Positions 27,385-36,762 are shown, numbered from the stretch's first letter. The stretch: DNA of 64,000 nucleotides from Edaphocola aurantiacus (GCF_019797745.1 NZ_VOSI01000005.1:1-64000); one strand, 5' to 3'. Made by a program: numbers and translations. Notes: a model not told the origin generated them from the sequence alone.

Positions 27385-28233
27385 TTGAAACATTTATTTA
27401 TATACTTTACAGCACTCTTATTATCGCTGAGCCTCTCTCCCGGAAAGGCCAGCGCGCAGTCTGTCGTAGATGATGAAGACCCGGATGCGGCATATGTGAG
27501 CGGAGATACCGTTTATGTTTCCGATACTTCGGAGGATGGTTATACGACCTATCCGACCGAGGAATATGAAGATGAAACCTTCACATTCTCTTACAGTGAT
27601 TCTATAACGCCGGTTACCCCGGAGCCGAGAAAAATTTCAGATGCCACATGGGCCAAACTGACCTCCGATCCTGATTTTCGCTACACACAGCCTAAAGAGG
27701 AACCGGTGCAGGAATATAAAGAGTCTTTATGGTCCAAGATTATAAAGGCTATTTTCGGATTTTTTGCAGGACCCTTCGGCACATTCCTTTTGTGGGCTGT
27801 TGTAGGGCTTGTGGTCATTGCTATTATATGGCAGATCGTACGCCATAATGGATTGCCGATCTTTGGCCGTAAGGATAAAAAAGTAAGTAACCTGCAGCAG
27901 GACGAGCTGGCCGATGATTTTATACCCGAAAGCTGGGAAGACATCATCCGTAAAGCAGAGCAGATACCCGATTACAGGCTGGCCGTACGCCATAGCTATC
28001 GGCATATATTGCTGTTACTGCATGAGCGTGGTTTGATCGCATACAGCCCTTCAGGTTCTAACTACCAGTATGTATCTGTATTGAGACAGTCAGGGCATAC
28101 CGAACTGCATGTATTACTGACGCAATTGCTGCGCCATTATGAGTACGCCTGGTATGGAGGCTTTACGGTTGATGCGGCGCATTACCAGTCTATACAGAGT
28201 ATCTATCAACAATTGAAACAAAAAATCGCTTAA
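27385..28233 (+). CDS. DUF4129 domain protein, membrane
   Basis: The 282-aa protein starts at TTG with a signal peptide (KHLFIYFTALLLSLSL, cleavage near SAQS). An acidic, Tyr/Thr-rich extracytoplasmic stretch follows. One membrane helix lies at about residues 130-155 (FGTFLLWAVVGLVVIAIIWQIV). The C-terminal DUF4129 domain carries RLAVRHSYRHILLLLHERGLI. In this order the domain is cytoplasmic. Together with DUF4350 and MoxR downstream it is a recurring Bacteroidota gene set, usually with a DUF58 protein, thought to act in envelope assembly or stress. It is separated by three bases from the DUF4350 gene. Confidence 0.88.
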   Translation: MKHLFIYFTALLLSLSLSPGKASAQSVVDDEDPDAAYVSGDTVYVSDTSEDGYTTYPTEEYEDETFTFSYSDSITPVTPEPRKISDATWAKLTSDPDFRYTQPKEEPVQEYKESLWSKIIKAIFGFFAGPFGTFLLWAVVGLVVIAIIWQIVRHNGLPIFGRKDKKVSNLQQDELADDFIPESWEDIIRKAEQIPDYRLAVRHSYRHILLLLHERGLIAYSPSGSNYQYVSVLRQSGHTELHVLLTQLLRHYEYAWYGGFTVDAAHYQSIQSIYQQLKQKIA

Positions 28234-28236
28234 GCA

Positions 28237-29436
28237 TTGCTCTTGAAACGTATCGCTTACATATTGCTCTGCATCCTGACCCTGTTTAGCTTTGAGGCTT
28301 GTATCAAGTCCGAGAAGAAAACAAACTGGGAGATACAGTATACTCTGGAAAGTAAAGACCCTTACGGTTTTTACCTGTTCGGGGAGATGCTGCCGCACCT
28401 GTATCCGCAGGCCAAAATTCATTTTATCCCTTCCAATGCCAATATCTTCACCACTAGTTCGCAACAGCAGAAAAGTGTTTATGTAGTACTGGCGGGTGCT
28501 GCGGCTTTCAGTGAGCAGGAAATGCGCCAGCTCGATGACTGGATGTATGAAGGTAATGATGTAGTGATCATTGCTGATGAATGGGATACTGCGCTGGTTC
28601 AGGCATTGCCGGTAAAGGTACTTAATGCACATCATGCCCTTGATACCGATACTGCTGATCATACCATTGATAAAGTGTATACCCTTAAAGCAGACGGGCA
28701 GCGGGCCGCATACCAGAGCAAGCGGATGTACTATAACATTTTTCCGGGCTTTCTGCAGGCAGATACCGCACAGCAACAACTTACGGAGATCGCCTGGGAT
28801 GATAAAGGCAATATCTGTGCCGCAGTGCTGCGCATAGGAGACGGCAAGATGGTGGTAGCGACCAATTTTCTGTCCTGTTCCAACTACTTTCTCCTGCAGG
28901 GCAATAACCGGGAGTTTCTTTCCGATATATTCAGCTATACCTCAAAAGATGCTAAGAATGTATACTTCATGGTAGCATCGCAAAAGCGCACCAATCGTTC
29001 GGACTGGTCGGTACTCTGGGAGCATAAAGCCACGCGTGCAGCTATAATCCTTTCGTTTGTCGGATTGCTGATATATGTATTGTTCGGCTTAAAACGCAAA
29101 CAGAAATCAATACCGGAAATTGCTCCGCTGACCAACGATGCAGCTTCATTTGCGGCAACTATAGCCAGTCTCTATTACAATAAACATAATAATCGTAACC
29201 TGGCACAGAAAATGATCCAGCACTTCCTGGAACATGTACGTACGAGTTACCAGTTAAATACCAATGTACTGGATCAGGCTTTTGTAGAAAAGCTGAGCCT
29301 GCGGTCGGGTATAGCATTGGCTGCAACGGAATATCTGTTCTCACAGATCAGGCAGGTACAGAGTGACAGTACTGAAATTAATGATGCATTTTTACATTCT
29401 TTATACAGGAATATTCAACAATTCTATAAAAAATAA
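28237..29436 (+). CDS. DUF4350 domain lipoprotein
   Basis: A 399-aa protein that begins with a lipoprotein-like signal (ILLCILTLFSFEAC) and DUF4350 features: DPYGFYLFGEMLPHLYP near the start, SVYVVLAGAAAFSEQEMRQL and DDVVIIADEW-like strands. A membrane helix sits at about 265-285 (AAIILSFVGLLIYVLFGLKRKQ), with a helical C-terminal cytoplasmic part. A second TTG at 28243 is an alternative start. DUF4350 has a GATase-like fold in other proteins, but no function is proven. It is part of the DUF4129-DUF4350-MoxR set. Confidence 0.87.
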   Translation: MLLKRIAYILLCILTLFSFEACIKSEKKTNWEIQYTLESKDPYGFYLFGEMLPHLYPQAKIHFIPSNANIFTTSSQQQKSVYVVLAGAAAFSEQEMRQLDDWMYEGNDVVIIADEWDTALVQALPVKVLNAHHALDTDTADHTIDKVYTLKADGQRAAYQSKRMYYNIFPGFLQADTAQQQLTEIAWDDKGNICAAVLRIGDGKMVVATNFLSCSNYFLLQGNNREFLSDIFSYTSKDAKNVYFMVASQKRTNRSDWSVLWEHKATRAAIILSFVGLLIYVLFGLKRKQKSIPEIAPLTNDAASFAATIASLYYNKHNNRNLAQKMIQHFLEHVRTSYQLNTNVLDQAFVEKLSLRSGIALAATEYLFSQIRQVQSDSTEINDAFLHSLYRNIQQFYKK

Positions 29437-29446
29437 ATATTGAGTT

Positions 29447-30445
29447 ATGGAACACCAGGAAACAAACCATACCGGTACAGAATATAAATCCAGACTGCCG
29501 ATTGATACGATCTCCGTACTGATCGATAAAGTAAAGGCAGCGATAGGTAAGACCATCGTAGGGCAGCATGAGATGATAGAACTGCTGCTGACTGCATTGC
29601 TGGCCGAAGGACATGTATTGCTGGAAGGGGTGCCGGGTGTAGCCAAAACCTTGACGGCCAAGACAATGGCAAAGTTAATTGATGCACAATTCAGTCGTAT
29701 TCAATTTACCCCGGATCTGATGCCTTCCGATGTGATCGGAACCAATATATTTAATCCGCAGACCACCAGGTTTGAATTCAGACAAGGGCCTATCTTCGGT
29801 AATATAGTGTTGATCGATGAGGTAAACCGTGCTCCTGCCAAAACACAGGCAGCTTTGTTTGAGGTAATGGAAGAACGACAAATTACTTCCGATGGGGTGA
29901 CATACAGCCTGGACAAGCCGTTTATCGTAATTGCCACACAGAACCCGATTGAGCATGAAGGCACTTATCGCCTGCCGGAGGCACAACTCGATCGTTTCCT
30001 GTTTAAAATAGTGGTAGGGTATCCTACTATTGAAGAAGAATTAAACATCCTTAGCTATCACCATCACCGTGGTGCACAACCGCTTATTGCTGCTGTGGCA
30101 GCAGTGCTGAGTAAAGAAGAGCTGGAGCAATGCCGTACCTGGGTGCAGCAAGTGCATGTAGAAGAAAAGATACTGCAGTATATGGCACAGCTGGTAGCGG
30201 CTACTCGTAATCATCCGTCGCTATACCTGGGAGGATCTCCGAGAGCTACTGTAGCTTTATTGCATGCGGCTAAAGCACTGGCGGTACTGAGAGGACGTGA
30301 TTTTGTAACACCGGAAGATGTGACTCATGTACTGGTACCTGCTTTAAGACACCGTGTGGCACTGACCCCGGAAAAAGAAATGGAAGGCATCAGCGCAGAT
30401 GAGGTGCTGAAAGAAATGATTACTAAAGTAGAAGTGCCCAGGTAA
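29447..30445 (+). CDS. MoxR-family AAA+ ATPase
   Basis: The 332-aa AAA+ ATPase has a P-loop in LLEGVPGVAKTLTAK, Walker B IVLIDEVNRAPAKTQAALFEVMEE, sensor 1 in FIVIATQNPIEHEGTY and a C-terminal lid domain with GGSPRATVALLHAAKALA. MoxR ATPases act as chaperones that fit cofactors or assemble complexes, typically with DUF58/VWA partners. Here the usual DUF58 gene does not follow: the operon stops at a strong hairpin 38 bases later. The N-terminal 15 residues are poorly conserved but in frame from ATG. Confidence 0.94.
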   Translation: MEHQETNHTGTEYKSRLPIDTISVLIDKVKAAIGKTIVGQHEMIELLLTALLAEGHVLLEGVPGVAKTLTAKTMAKLIDAQFSRIQFTPDLMPSDVIGTNIFNPQTTRFEFRQGPIFGNIVLIDEVNRAPAKTQAALFEVMEERQITSDGVTYSLDKPFIVIATQNPIEHEGTYRLPEAQLDRFLFKIVVGYPTIEEELNILSYHHHRGAQPLIAAVAAVLSKEELEQCRTWVQQVHVEEKILQYMAQLVAATRNHPSLYLGGSPRATVALLHAAKALAVLRGRDFVTPEDVTHVLVPALRHRVALTPEKEMEGISADEVLKEMITKVEVPR

Positions 30446-30483
30446 TTGGATTAAACCAAAATGAAAAAGTAAAAAGTTAATCA

Positions 30484-30534
30484 TGTATAAAATTGTTGGG
30501 CGCCGGCATAGCCGGCGCCCAACAATTTTATACA
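30484..30534. terminator. Perfect 24-bp stem, bidirectional terminator
   Basis: Arms 30484-30507 and 30511-30534 pair perfectly around ATA. The apex is very GC-rich (GGGCGCCGGC) and the foot AT-rich (TGTATAAAATT). It lies between the convergent moxR-like and ridA genes and can serve both. Confidence 0.85.
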
Positions 30535-30544
30535 AAAAGTAGTA

Positions 30545-30925
30545 TTACTTAGCTGCAATTACAGAGATCTCTACATTTACCCCTCTTGGAAGACCGGCCA
30601 CCTGTACCGTTTCTCTTGCAGGTTCATTTGCGGTAAAGAACTGTGCATATACTTCATTGATCTGGGCGAACTGGGCCATATCTGTAATGAAAATAGTACT
30701 CTTCAATACATGAGTAAAATCCATGCCGGCCTCGGTAAGAATAGCCTGTACATTTTCCAGTACTTTACGGGTCTCGTCCTGTATACCGGAGGTAACAATT
30801 TCGCCGGTCGCAGGGTCCATTGGTATCTGTCCAGAAACGAATAACATATTGCCGAATTGAGTGGCCTGGTTATATGGGCCTATAGGTGCCGGAGCGGCAC
30901 TGGTATTGATAATTTTCTTTTCCAT
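30545..30925 (-). CDS. ridA: RidA family enamine/imine deaminase
   Basis: A 126-aa RidA/YjgF protein. KIINTSAAPAPIGPYNQATQ opens the fold; FVSGQIPMDPATGEI, TIFITDMAQFAQINEVYAQFF and the signature end ETVQVAGLPRGVNVEISVIA follow. The conserved Arg in the last motif, used in imine hydrolysis, is present. It detoxifies reactive 2-aminoacrylate from serine/threonine dehydratase. ATG at 30925 was selected over one five codons upstream, since a -7 box at 30930-30937 would overlap the longer form. Confidence 0.94.
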   Translation of the reverse strand: MEKKIINTSAAPAPIGPYNQATQFGNMLFVSGQIPMDPATGEIVTSGIQDETRKVLENVQAILTEAGMDFTHVLKSTIFITDMAQFAQINEVYAQFFTANEPARETVQVAGLPRGVNVEISVIAAK

Positions 30926-30929
30926 TGCA

Positions 30930-30937
30930 CAAATATA
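30930..30937 (-). promoter_or_regulatory. TAnnTTTG -7 box before ridA
   Basis: TATATTTG on the minus strand, immediately ahead of the ridA ATG (5 bases). This implies a very short leader or a start further in. Confidence 0.35.
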
Positions 30938-30997
30938 CAATTCAGAAAGATATGGGCTTATAGGAAAATTAAATCGGGATTTCCAGTGCTGAACAAT

Positions 30998-31005
30998 TAT
31001 CTTTG
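30998..31005 (+). promoter_or_regulatory. TATCTTTG -7 box before tsaB operon
   Basis: TATCTTTG, 15 bases ahead of the tsaB ATG; matches the -7 consensus and the octamer seen before three other genes in the window. Confidence 0.55.
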
Positions 31006-31019
31006 CGTATTAACTTATC

Positions 31020-31661
31020 ATGGCAAATATATTATTTATCGATACCGCTGCACCGCATACACATGTAGCCGTCGGTGATGCAGATGGATGTTTGAATGAG
31101 CTGAAAAATGAACTGCCTAACCAACAGGCTGCTTCCTTAAATGATATGATCGCCCAGCTGTTCGCGCAGGTTCCCCTGGAGCTGAAAAATATCGATGCGA
31201 TTGCGGTGAATGCCGGGCCAGGCAGCTATACTGGTTTGAGGGTAGGATTGGGTGTGGCCAAAGGCCTCTGCTTTGCGCTGGACAAACCGCTGATGCTGTT
31301 CAATAAACTGGAGCTCTTACTGAATCGCCAGCCACAACAGGCACTGGTCGTACTGAAAGCCAGAACAGGAGAGGGCTTTGCCATTGCAGGAAACAGCGCG
31401 CAGATCGATCTGCCTGCACAACACATCTTCTATAACGACTTCCCGTTTGATACATACAAGGATTATGCATTGATTACTGATGATGATGCCGTAAAAGCGG
31501 CACACAGTACTGCTGCTGATCTGGGATCGCATATACTGGATATCGCTTTATGGAACAGTCAGGCCCAGCAACGCTGGCATACACAGGACTTTGATGAACT
31601 GGCTTATGCTGAACCATTCTATCTGAAAGCGGCATTTACTACTGAACCCAAACAAAAATAA
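31020..31661 (+). CDS. tsaB: tRNA t6A biosynthesis protein TsaB
   Basis: The 213-aa ASKHA-fold protein opens with ILFIDTAAPHTHVAV and contains IDAIAVNAGPGSYTGLRVGLGVAKGL, the TsaB signature. TsaB supports TsaD in adding threonylcarbamoyl to A37 of tRNAs reading ANN codons; it has no catalysis itself. Length is within the family range. It leads a tight operon with thioesterase, DHFR and a degenerate methyltransferase. It links functionally to mtaB at 22 kb, which modifies t6A further. Confidence 0.94.
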   Translation: MANILFIDTAAPHTHVAVGDADGCLNELKNELPNQQAASLNDMIAQLFAQVPLELKNIDAIAVNAGPGSYTGLRVGLGVAKGLCFALDKPLMLFNKLELLLNRQPQQALVVLKARTGEGFAIAGNSAQIDLPAQHIFYNDFPFDTYKDYALITDDDAVKAAHSTAADLGSHILDIALWNSQAQQRWHTQDFDELAYAEPFYLKAAFTTEPKQK

Positions 31662-31666
31662 TCTGT

Positions 31667-32194
31667 ATGGAACTAGCTGCGAAAAAAGTATCAGACTCGT
31701 ATACGATCATGAGTGAGTATGTACTGCCCAATGATACGAATACATTGAACAATCTGATGGGCGGACGGCTCATGTACTGGATGGATATTGCTGCTGCGAT
31801 TGTAGCACAAAAACACAGCAATAAGCCATGCGTAACGGTATCGGTCGACAACGTCAATTTTCATAACCCGATCAGACTGGGCAACCTGATTACGATAGAA
31901 GGTAAGGTTACCCGTACCTTTAATTCTTCTATGGAGATTTATCTGTCGGTATGGGGCGAAGACCTGATCAAGCAGGAACGCTACTTATCTAACGAAGCAT
32001 ACTTCAATTTTGTCGCCCTGGATTCATTGGGTAAACCTACCCGCATCCCGGCGATAGAGCCGGAAACAGAACGGGAGCAGGAAATGTATAAAGATGCTTT
32101 ACGCAGAAGACAATTGCGCCTGCTGCTGGCCGGTAAGCTCAAACTGGAAGATGAAGCAGAATTGAAATCTATTTTATTCCCGGAGAAAAAATAA
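31667..32194 (+). CDS. Acyl-CoA thioesterase, hotdog fold
   Basis: The 175-aa protein has the BACH/YciA-type pattern: NDTNTLNNLMGGRLMYWMDIAAAIVAQ with the catalytic Asn/Asp region, then VTVSVDNVNFHNPIRLGNLITIEGKVTR. The C-terminal 40 residues are charged and helical (EREQEMYKDALRRRQLRLLL). It hydrolyses acyl-CoAs; chain-length preference is not visible. The gap to tsaB is five bases and to folA four bases. Confidence 0.93.
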   Translation: MELAAKKVSDSYTIMSEYVLPNDTNTLNNLMGGRLMYWMDIAAAIVAQKHSNKPCVTVSVDNVNFHNPIRLGNLITIEGKVTRTFNSSMEIYLSVWGEDLIKQERYLSNEAYFNFVALDSLGKPTRIPAIEPETEREQEMYKDALRRRQLRLLLAGKLKLEDEAELKSILFPEKK

Positions 32195-32198
32195 GCTT

Positions 32199-32720
32199 AT
32201 GAAACTGATCAGTGTAGTAGCTGCAAGTGAAAATAATGTGATTGGTATGAACAATACCATGCCCTGGCACCTGCCCGACGATCTGAAATTCTTTAAGAAG
32301 ATGACCCTGGGTGGTCCGGTGATCATGGGTAAAAATACATGGATCTCTATTGGCGCCAGACCATTGCCTAAACGGGCAAATATTGTGGTATCAACGACGA
32401 TGCCGGAAGATACACCGGGCGCTGTAGTCGTACATTCTTTTGAAGCAGCCCTGGATTATATCAGGGAGCATGTTCCGCTGGAAGGGGAAGAGCAGAAAGT
32501 AAGCCTTATCGGTGGCGGACAGCTCTATCGCCAGGTACTGGATCAGTGCGATGAGATCTTTATGACCCGTGTGCATACTGAGATTGAAGAGGGTACCGTA
32601 TTCTTCCCGGAGATCCGTAATAATCCAGAATGGAAAAAGATTTGGGAGGAAGCCCATCCCAAAGACGAGCATCATATCTACAGCTTCACATTTGAACGCT
32701 GGATAAAAACTAACGCATAA
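32199..32720 (+). CDS. folA: Dihydrofolate reductase
   Basis: The 173-aa enzyme is a standard DHFR: ISVVAASENNVIGMNNTMPWHLPDDLKFF (Met20-type loop and catalytic acidic Asp), VIMGKNTWISIG for NADPH, SLIGGGQLYRQVL, and the end TFERW. It reduces dihydrofolate to tetrahydrofolate. No thymidylate synthase is adjacent; the operon partners are tsaB and a thioesterase. Confidence 0.96.
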   Translation: MKLISVVAASENNVIGMNNTMPWHLPDDLKFFKKMTLGGPVIMGKNTWISIGARPLPKRANIVVSTTMPEDTPGAVVVHSFEAALDYIREHVPLEGEEQKVSLIGGGQLYRQVLDQCDEIFMTRVHTEIEEGTVFFPEIRNNPEWKKIWEEAHPKDEHHIYSFTFERWIKTNA

Positions 32721-32730
32721 TTACCAAACA

Positions 32731-33231
32731 TTGAATTACCTGCAATACCTGCTTAAGGCTAAAGGCCGTCATGGCACGCATTCTCCCTTTGTCTATGATT
32801 TTGTAGAACAGGCTTTGCATAGGCAGGCTGCATATCAATATCCTGCTGCTGTACTGCAAACACAGCAGTCCCGGGCCCTGTACCGGGTTTTATCTTTTCT
32901 GAACTATACACAACTGTATCTTGACCCAGCCTTGGCATCGCTGACTTGGGTTTCTGCTGCATTGCCCGGTGTAATTAATACTATTCCGGAACGGATACCT
33001 GAAGGTGCTTTGCTGATCATGGATGCAAAGCAGGCAGCTGAATTTATAACATCAGAATATTTACCAGAATCTGTACAAATACTGGTTTGGCACCCCGGCC
33101 ATAGAGATGAAGAAACATTGAATGTACTCTGGGTACATCCGGCGTTTAACTGTACAATGTTTACCTGGAACTTTTCGGTACTGGTTGCTGATCCCGGGTT
33201 CAAGCGTAAGCAACACTATATCCTGCGCTAG
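32731..33231 (+). CDS. Degenerate methyltransferase-like protein
   Basis: A 166-aa protein starting at TTG. The first residues, LQYLLKAKGRHGTHSPFVYDFVEQAL, match the N-terminus of a Bacteroidota class I methyltransferase family. The end, VLVADPGFKRKQHYILR, matches its C-terminus. Family members are around 240-260 aa and have a VELGTSLG-type SAM motif in the middle. Here the middle is shortened and no glycine-rich SAM motif is visible. It is read as a shrunken, probably inactive homologue that still has an intact frame. Its stop overlaps that of the convergent O-antigen ligase gene (CTAG shared). Confidence 0.65.
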   Translation: MNYLQYLLKAKGRHGTHSPFVYDFVEQALHRQAAYQYPAAVLQTQQSRALYRVLSFLNYTQLYLDPALASLTWVSAALPGVINTIPERIPEGALLIMDAKQAAEFITSEYLPESVQILVWHPGHRDEETLNVLWVHPAFNCTMFTWNFSVLVADPGFKRKQHYILR

Positions 33232-34694
33232 GCAGGCAATTCTTTCTGCTCCTTTTTGATCTGACGATCTACCCAGTAGAGCAGTAATACCGCAAAATAG
33301 AAAATAGCACCGATTCTGTAGGTTTGCAGCAGCTCCGAAAACAGGTTGTTCAGGAAGAAGGCTGCAACGATCATTGCACTGGTTAGCGTTAAGGCACGGT
33401 ACAGCTTGTCTTCTGTACGATGGTAGAGCTTCTGTGCATGGTAGAATAATGCGCTGATCAGCAAGCCATATAAGACCATAGCAGGCCAGCCCTGTTCCAC
33501 CAGCATAAACAGGAAGTAGTTATGCGTAGTTGACTTCTCTGGGTTAGAACTTACATAAGTCTTGAATATGGTAACCGCATGCGGTTTGTAGTAATAATAG
33601 AAGTTGTTAGGGCCTACACCTACCAATGGATGCTCCTCGCTCATGCGCACTGCCGCAATCCAGCGGAAGAAGCGCTCGGCCGAGGACATGTCTCCACCTA
33701 CAAAGCTGGCTTTGATAAGGTCATTAAATGTATGGCGGGTATAGGTTTGTTTAAAATCCGGTCTGAAATCGATATACTTATTGTTATAAGACATGAGGCC
33801 GATGACCACAAAACAAAAAGTAAAGAACAATGGCATAAACCAGTTAACCAGCTTTTTACGGATGGCCCACGCAATAATAAATGCAAATATGGTACCCAGC
33901 ATAGCGGCACGGGCAAAGGCAAGGTACATACCCAGGAAGTAAAACAGGAACAAGCCTAAGTATAACAGGCGTAGCCTCTTATTTCCTTTATTATATCGCC
34001 ATAGGATATAGAATACGGGTAAGACCATAGACATGACACAGGCATGATCTACGTGGTTATAGAAAAATGGCTTAACAACCAGATTGGTCTCTACATAACC
34101 GAATTTGAAATAAGCGTGGCGCGCAAATACAAACAGGGCCAGTAATGTCATCGGAATCAGGAATACTTTAGCTAATGTAAAGATGTCCTTTTTGGTCTGT
34201 AGTACAATGGCCGGCAATATGAAGAACACCAGTAATTGTATGGTATTAACCCCCAGATATTTAATAGAGTACAGCGGTATCTGTGAAAACATAACGGATA
34301 CAATCAGCCATATATACTGCAGGAAAATGATCAGTGTAATAGGGTGGTGTATCAGGTTCTCAGGTAGGATACGCTTATGATATAGCAATAGGGCAATCAC
34401 GATGCCCGCCATAAGTATAGTTAACGGAAGTTGCGGCAGGTACATCATAGATGAACCACCCACCTGGGTAATTACCGTAAGTGGGATGCAGATGACATAG
34501 AACCAGTAAAATGATTTCCAGTTCAGGATGATCCATGCGGTAAACGGAATAACAAACGGGATGCCTATAGCCCAGTAATGATGTGTATAGGAAAACACAG
34601 CAATACCTGCAAGCAACGCCAATACAGCAAGTGTATAAAACCAGCGTTCTTGTTTGTTTACATGAATAGCAACCGTATTATGTTCCGAACTCAT
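33228..34694 (-). CDS. O-antigen ligase-family polymerase (WaaL/Wzy-like)
   Basis: The 488-aa integral membrane protein has about 11-12 helices. The long extracytoplasmic loop near residues 330-380 contains SAERFFRWIAAVRMSEEHPLVGVGPNNFYYYY, the conserved region of the Wzy_C/O-antigen ligase domain. It polymerises or ligates a surface polysaccharide. It overlaps the end of the Wzz-like gene by one base (TAATG), so the two are translationally coupled. No other polysaccharide gene directly adjoins. Confidence 0.9.
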   Translation of the reverse strand: MSSEHNTVAIHVNKQERWFYTLAVLALLAGIAVFSYTHHYWAIGIPFVIPFTAWIILNWKSFYWFYVICIPLTVITQVGGSSMMYLPQLPLTILMAGIVIALLLYHKRILPENLIHHPITLIIFLQYIWLIVSVMFSQIPLYSIKYLGVNTIQLLVFFILPAIVLQTKKDIFTLAKVFLIPMTLLALFVFARHAYFKFGYVETNLVVKPFFYNHVDHACVMSMVLPVFYILWRYNKGNKRLRLLYLGLFLFYFLGMYLAFARAAMLGTIFAFIIAWAIRKKLVNWFMPLFFTFCFVVIGLMSYNNKYIDFRPDFKQTYTRHTFNDLIKASFVGGDMSSAERFFRWIAAVRMSEEHPLVGVGPNNFYYYYKPHAVTIFKTYVSSNPEKSTTHNYFLFMLVEQGWPAMVLYGLLISALFYHAQKLYHRTEDKLYRALTLTSAMIVAAFFLNNLFSELLQTYRIGAIFYFAVLLLYWVDRQIKKEQKELPA

Positions 34695-35638
34695 TAAGCA
34701 GCGTTACTCTTAAATGCGTTAGCAATCAGTACCAGCAGGCTGGCAAAGATAAATGCAGCCAATGCACTGGCCAGTATAACCAGGTATGCAGGCAGGTTAG
34801 AGGTTACATTAGGAACATAAGGACCTGTTACACGGTAGAACACGTGCATCTTTTCACTATTCAGGAAACTGCTGTATTCATTTTTCAGAGAGGCCAGTTG
34901 AGCATTGCGCTCATCTAGCTTATCTTTTACCTCGATCAGGGATTGTAATTGCTCAATCGCAGCAGCATTGCTGGCATTGATCGTATAGTTACTGCTGAGC
35001 GTGTTGCCTCTTACCGGAAGCAACTCGCTGTATAAATTGTACTGCTTGCGGATAGCAGCGATACTATCAGTAAGGATCGCTACAGAATCGCTGATGCTTT
35101 TTCTTTTAAAGTCGATTTCTCTGGTTACATCTTTATTATAATCTTCAAAGAAGTTGATGTAAATGCTTTCTGCTTTTTGAAGTGCAGCTTCCAGTGCAGC
35201 ATGTGCCAGTTTAGGATCTGTATCGGTAAACTTCGCTTCAATATCATAGTTGTCCGTACGCTTCAGTTTGAATGCGCTTTTGATGGCTATGAAAGCAGCT
35301 TCTTCAGATTTAAGCTTTTTTGTTTGCTTGTATTGTACTGCTTCATTGATATGACCTTTAACATCACCACTTTCCAGGATGGTCATGGCTTTGTCCAGCT
35401 CATAGTCTTTGGCAAATACATCTTTGGTATACAATGTATTGGCACCATATAACTGGTTACGGTCAAAGTTCATAAAGCCTTTTACGATAATGCTGGCTTC
35501 AGAAGTATACTCATTTGGTCTGAACGAAACGAATAAAACAGATGCAATCAGGCCTAGCGCCGTAATACCCCATACTAATTTGCCACGGGACTTAATTGTA
35601 CGTATTATGGCTACAAGGTCATATTTATTTTGCTGCAT
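34694..35638 (-). CDS. Wzz-like polysaccharide chain-length/co-polymerase protein
   Basis: The 314-aa protein has membrane helices at residues 23-43 and about 285-308. Between them is a periplasmic domain with long helical segments (residues 160-260, heptad-like, rich in Glu, Lys and Leu). The N-terminal Wzz-like RPNEYTSEASIIVKG and the PNVTSNLPAYLVILASAL region before the second helix are typical. There is no tyrosine kinase domain. It should control chain length for the polymerase encoded just downstream. Confidence 0.85.
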   Translation of the reverse strand: MQQNKYDLVAIIRTIKSRGKLVWGITALGLIASVLFVSFRPNEYTSEASIIVKGFMNFDRNQLYGANTLYTKDVFAKDYELDKAMTILESGDVKGHINEAVQYKQTKKLKSEEAAFIAIKSAFKLKRTDNYDIEAKFTDTDPKLAHAALEAALQKAESIYINFFEDYNKDVTREIDFKRKSISDSVAILTDSIAAIRKQYNLYSELLPVRGNTLSSNYTINASNAAAIEQLQSLIEVKDKLDERNAQLASLKNEYSSFLNSEKMHVFYRVTGPYVPNVTSNLPAYLVILASALAAFIFASLLVLIANAFKSNAA

Positions 35639-35688
35639 TGGTAAAGTTTAATCTTGTTTTATGTTTTTAGGCGGATAAGCAATTTTTA

Positions 35689-36762
35689 CTATATACTTTC
35701 ACCAGCTTTCATCTTCTCTGCATTCTCGGCAAGCTGCAGGGCTTTCAGCATTTCGTCGATACCACCGTTCATAAACTCGTCCAGGTTGTAGCTGGTCATG
35801 TTGATGCGGTGATCGGTGATGCGTCCCTGAGGGTAGTTGTACGTACGGATCTTTGCAGAGCGGTCACCCGTAGTTACGATACTCTTACGTCTCTGGGCAA
35901 TAGCTTCCTCGTGTTTACGTACTTCTTCTTCGTATAATTTGGTACGCAGCATAGACATCGCCTTTTCGCGGTTACCCAGCTGGGTACGCTCGGTCTGGCA
36001 CACTACCACAGTACCGGTAGGGATGTGGGTCAGTAATACCTTGGTTTCTACCTTGTTTACGTTCTGACCACCGGAACCACCGCTTCGGGCAGTCTCCATT
36101 TTTACATCACTTTCTCTCAGTTCGAAATCGATCTCATCTGCTTCAGGCATAACCTGTACGGTAGCCGCAGAGGTATGCACACGGCCGCTGGCCTCTGTTG
36201 CAGGAACCCTTTGTACGCGGTGTACACCACTTTCAAACTTCAGGGTACCATATACATCATCACCTACAACCTCCAGTTGGATATCTTTATATCCACCCAC
36301 AGTACCTTCCGCTTCATAGATCAGGGAAGCACGCCAGCCCTTTTTCTCGAAGTATTTCATATACATTCTGAACAGGTCACCGGCAAAAATGCTCGCCTCG
36401 TCACCACCGGTACCGGCACGGATCTCTAAAACAGCATTTTTATCATCCTGAGGATCTTTAGGGATCAACAGCTGGCGAATCTCTTCTTCTAACGTATCTT
36501 TTTCTTCTTCTTGTATAACCAGCTCTTCTTTTGCCATATCTCTCAGATCAGCATCACTTTCACTGGCCAGAACTTCTTTGCCGAATGCAATACTGTCCAG
36601 ACAGTTTCTGTACTTCTGGTATGCTTGCATCAGCGGTTCTAACTTTTTGTATTCTTTAGATACCTGGGTGAACTTTTTATTATCACTTACGATCTCAGGA
36701 TTCGTTAAAGCGATGCCAAGGTCATTAAATTTCGCTTGTAAGGCTTCTAATTTTTCTATCAT
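35689..36762 (-). CDS. prfA: Peptide chain release factor 1
   Basis: The 357-aa class I release factor has the catalytic GGQ in [14 protein letters not shown] and the RF1-type codon-recognition region. The [20 protein letters not shown] and [25 protein letters not shown] segments are diagnostic. It terminates translation at UAA and UAG. Length and frame are normal. No hemK/prmC methyltransferase adjoins. Confidence 0.97.
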   Translation of the reverse strand: MIEKLEALQAKFNDLGIALTNPEIVSDNKKFTQVSKEYKKLEPLMQAYQKYRNCLDSIAFGKEVLASESDADLRDMAKEELVIQEEEKDTLEEEIRQLLIPKDPQDDKNAVLEIRAGTGGDEASIFAGDLFRMYMKYFEKKGWRASLIYEAEGTVGGYKDIQLEVVGDDVYGTLKFESGVHRVQRVPATEASGRVHTSAATVQVMPEADEIDFELRESDVKMETARSGGSGGQNVNKVETKVLLTHIPTGTVVVCQTERTQLGNREKAMSMLRTKLYEEEVRKHEEAIAQRRKSIVTTGDRSAKIRTYNYPQGRITDHRINMTSYNLDEFMNGGIDEMLKALQLAENAEKMKAGESI

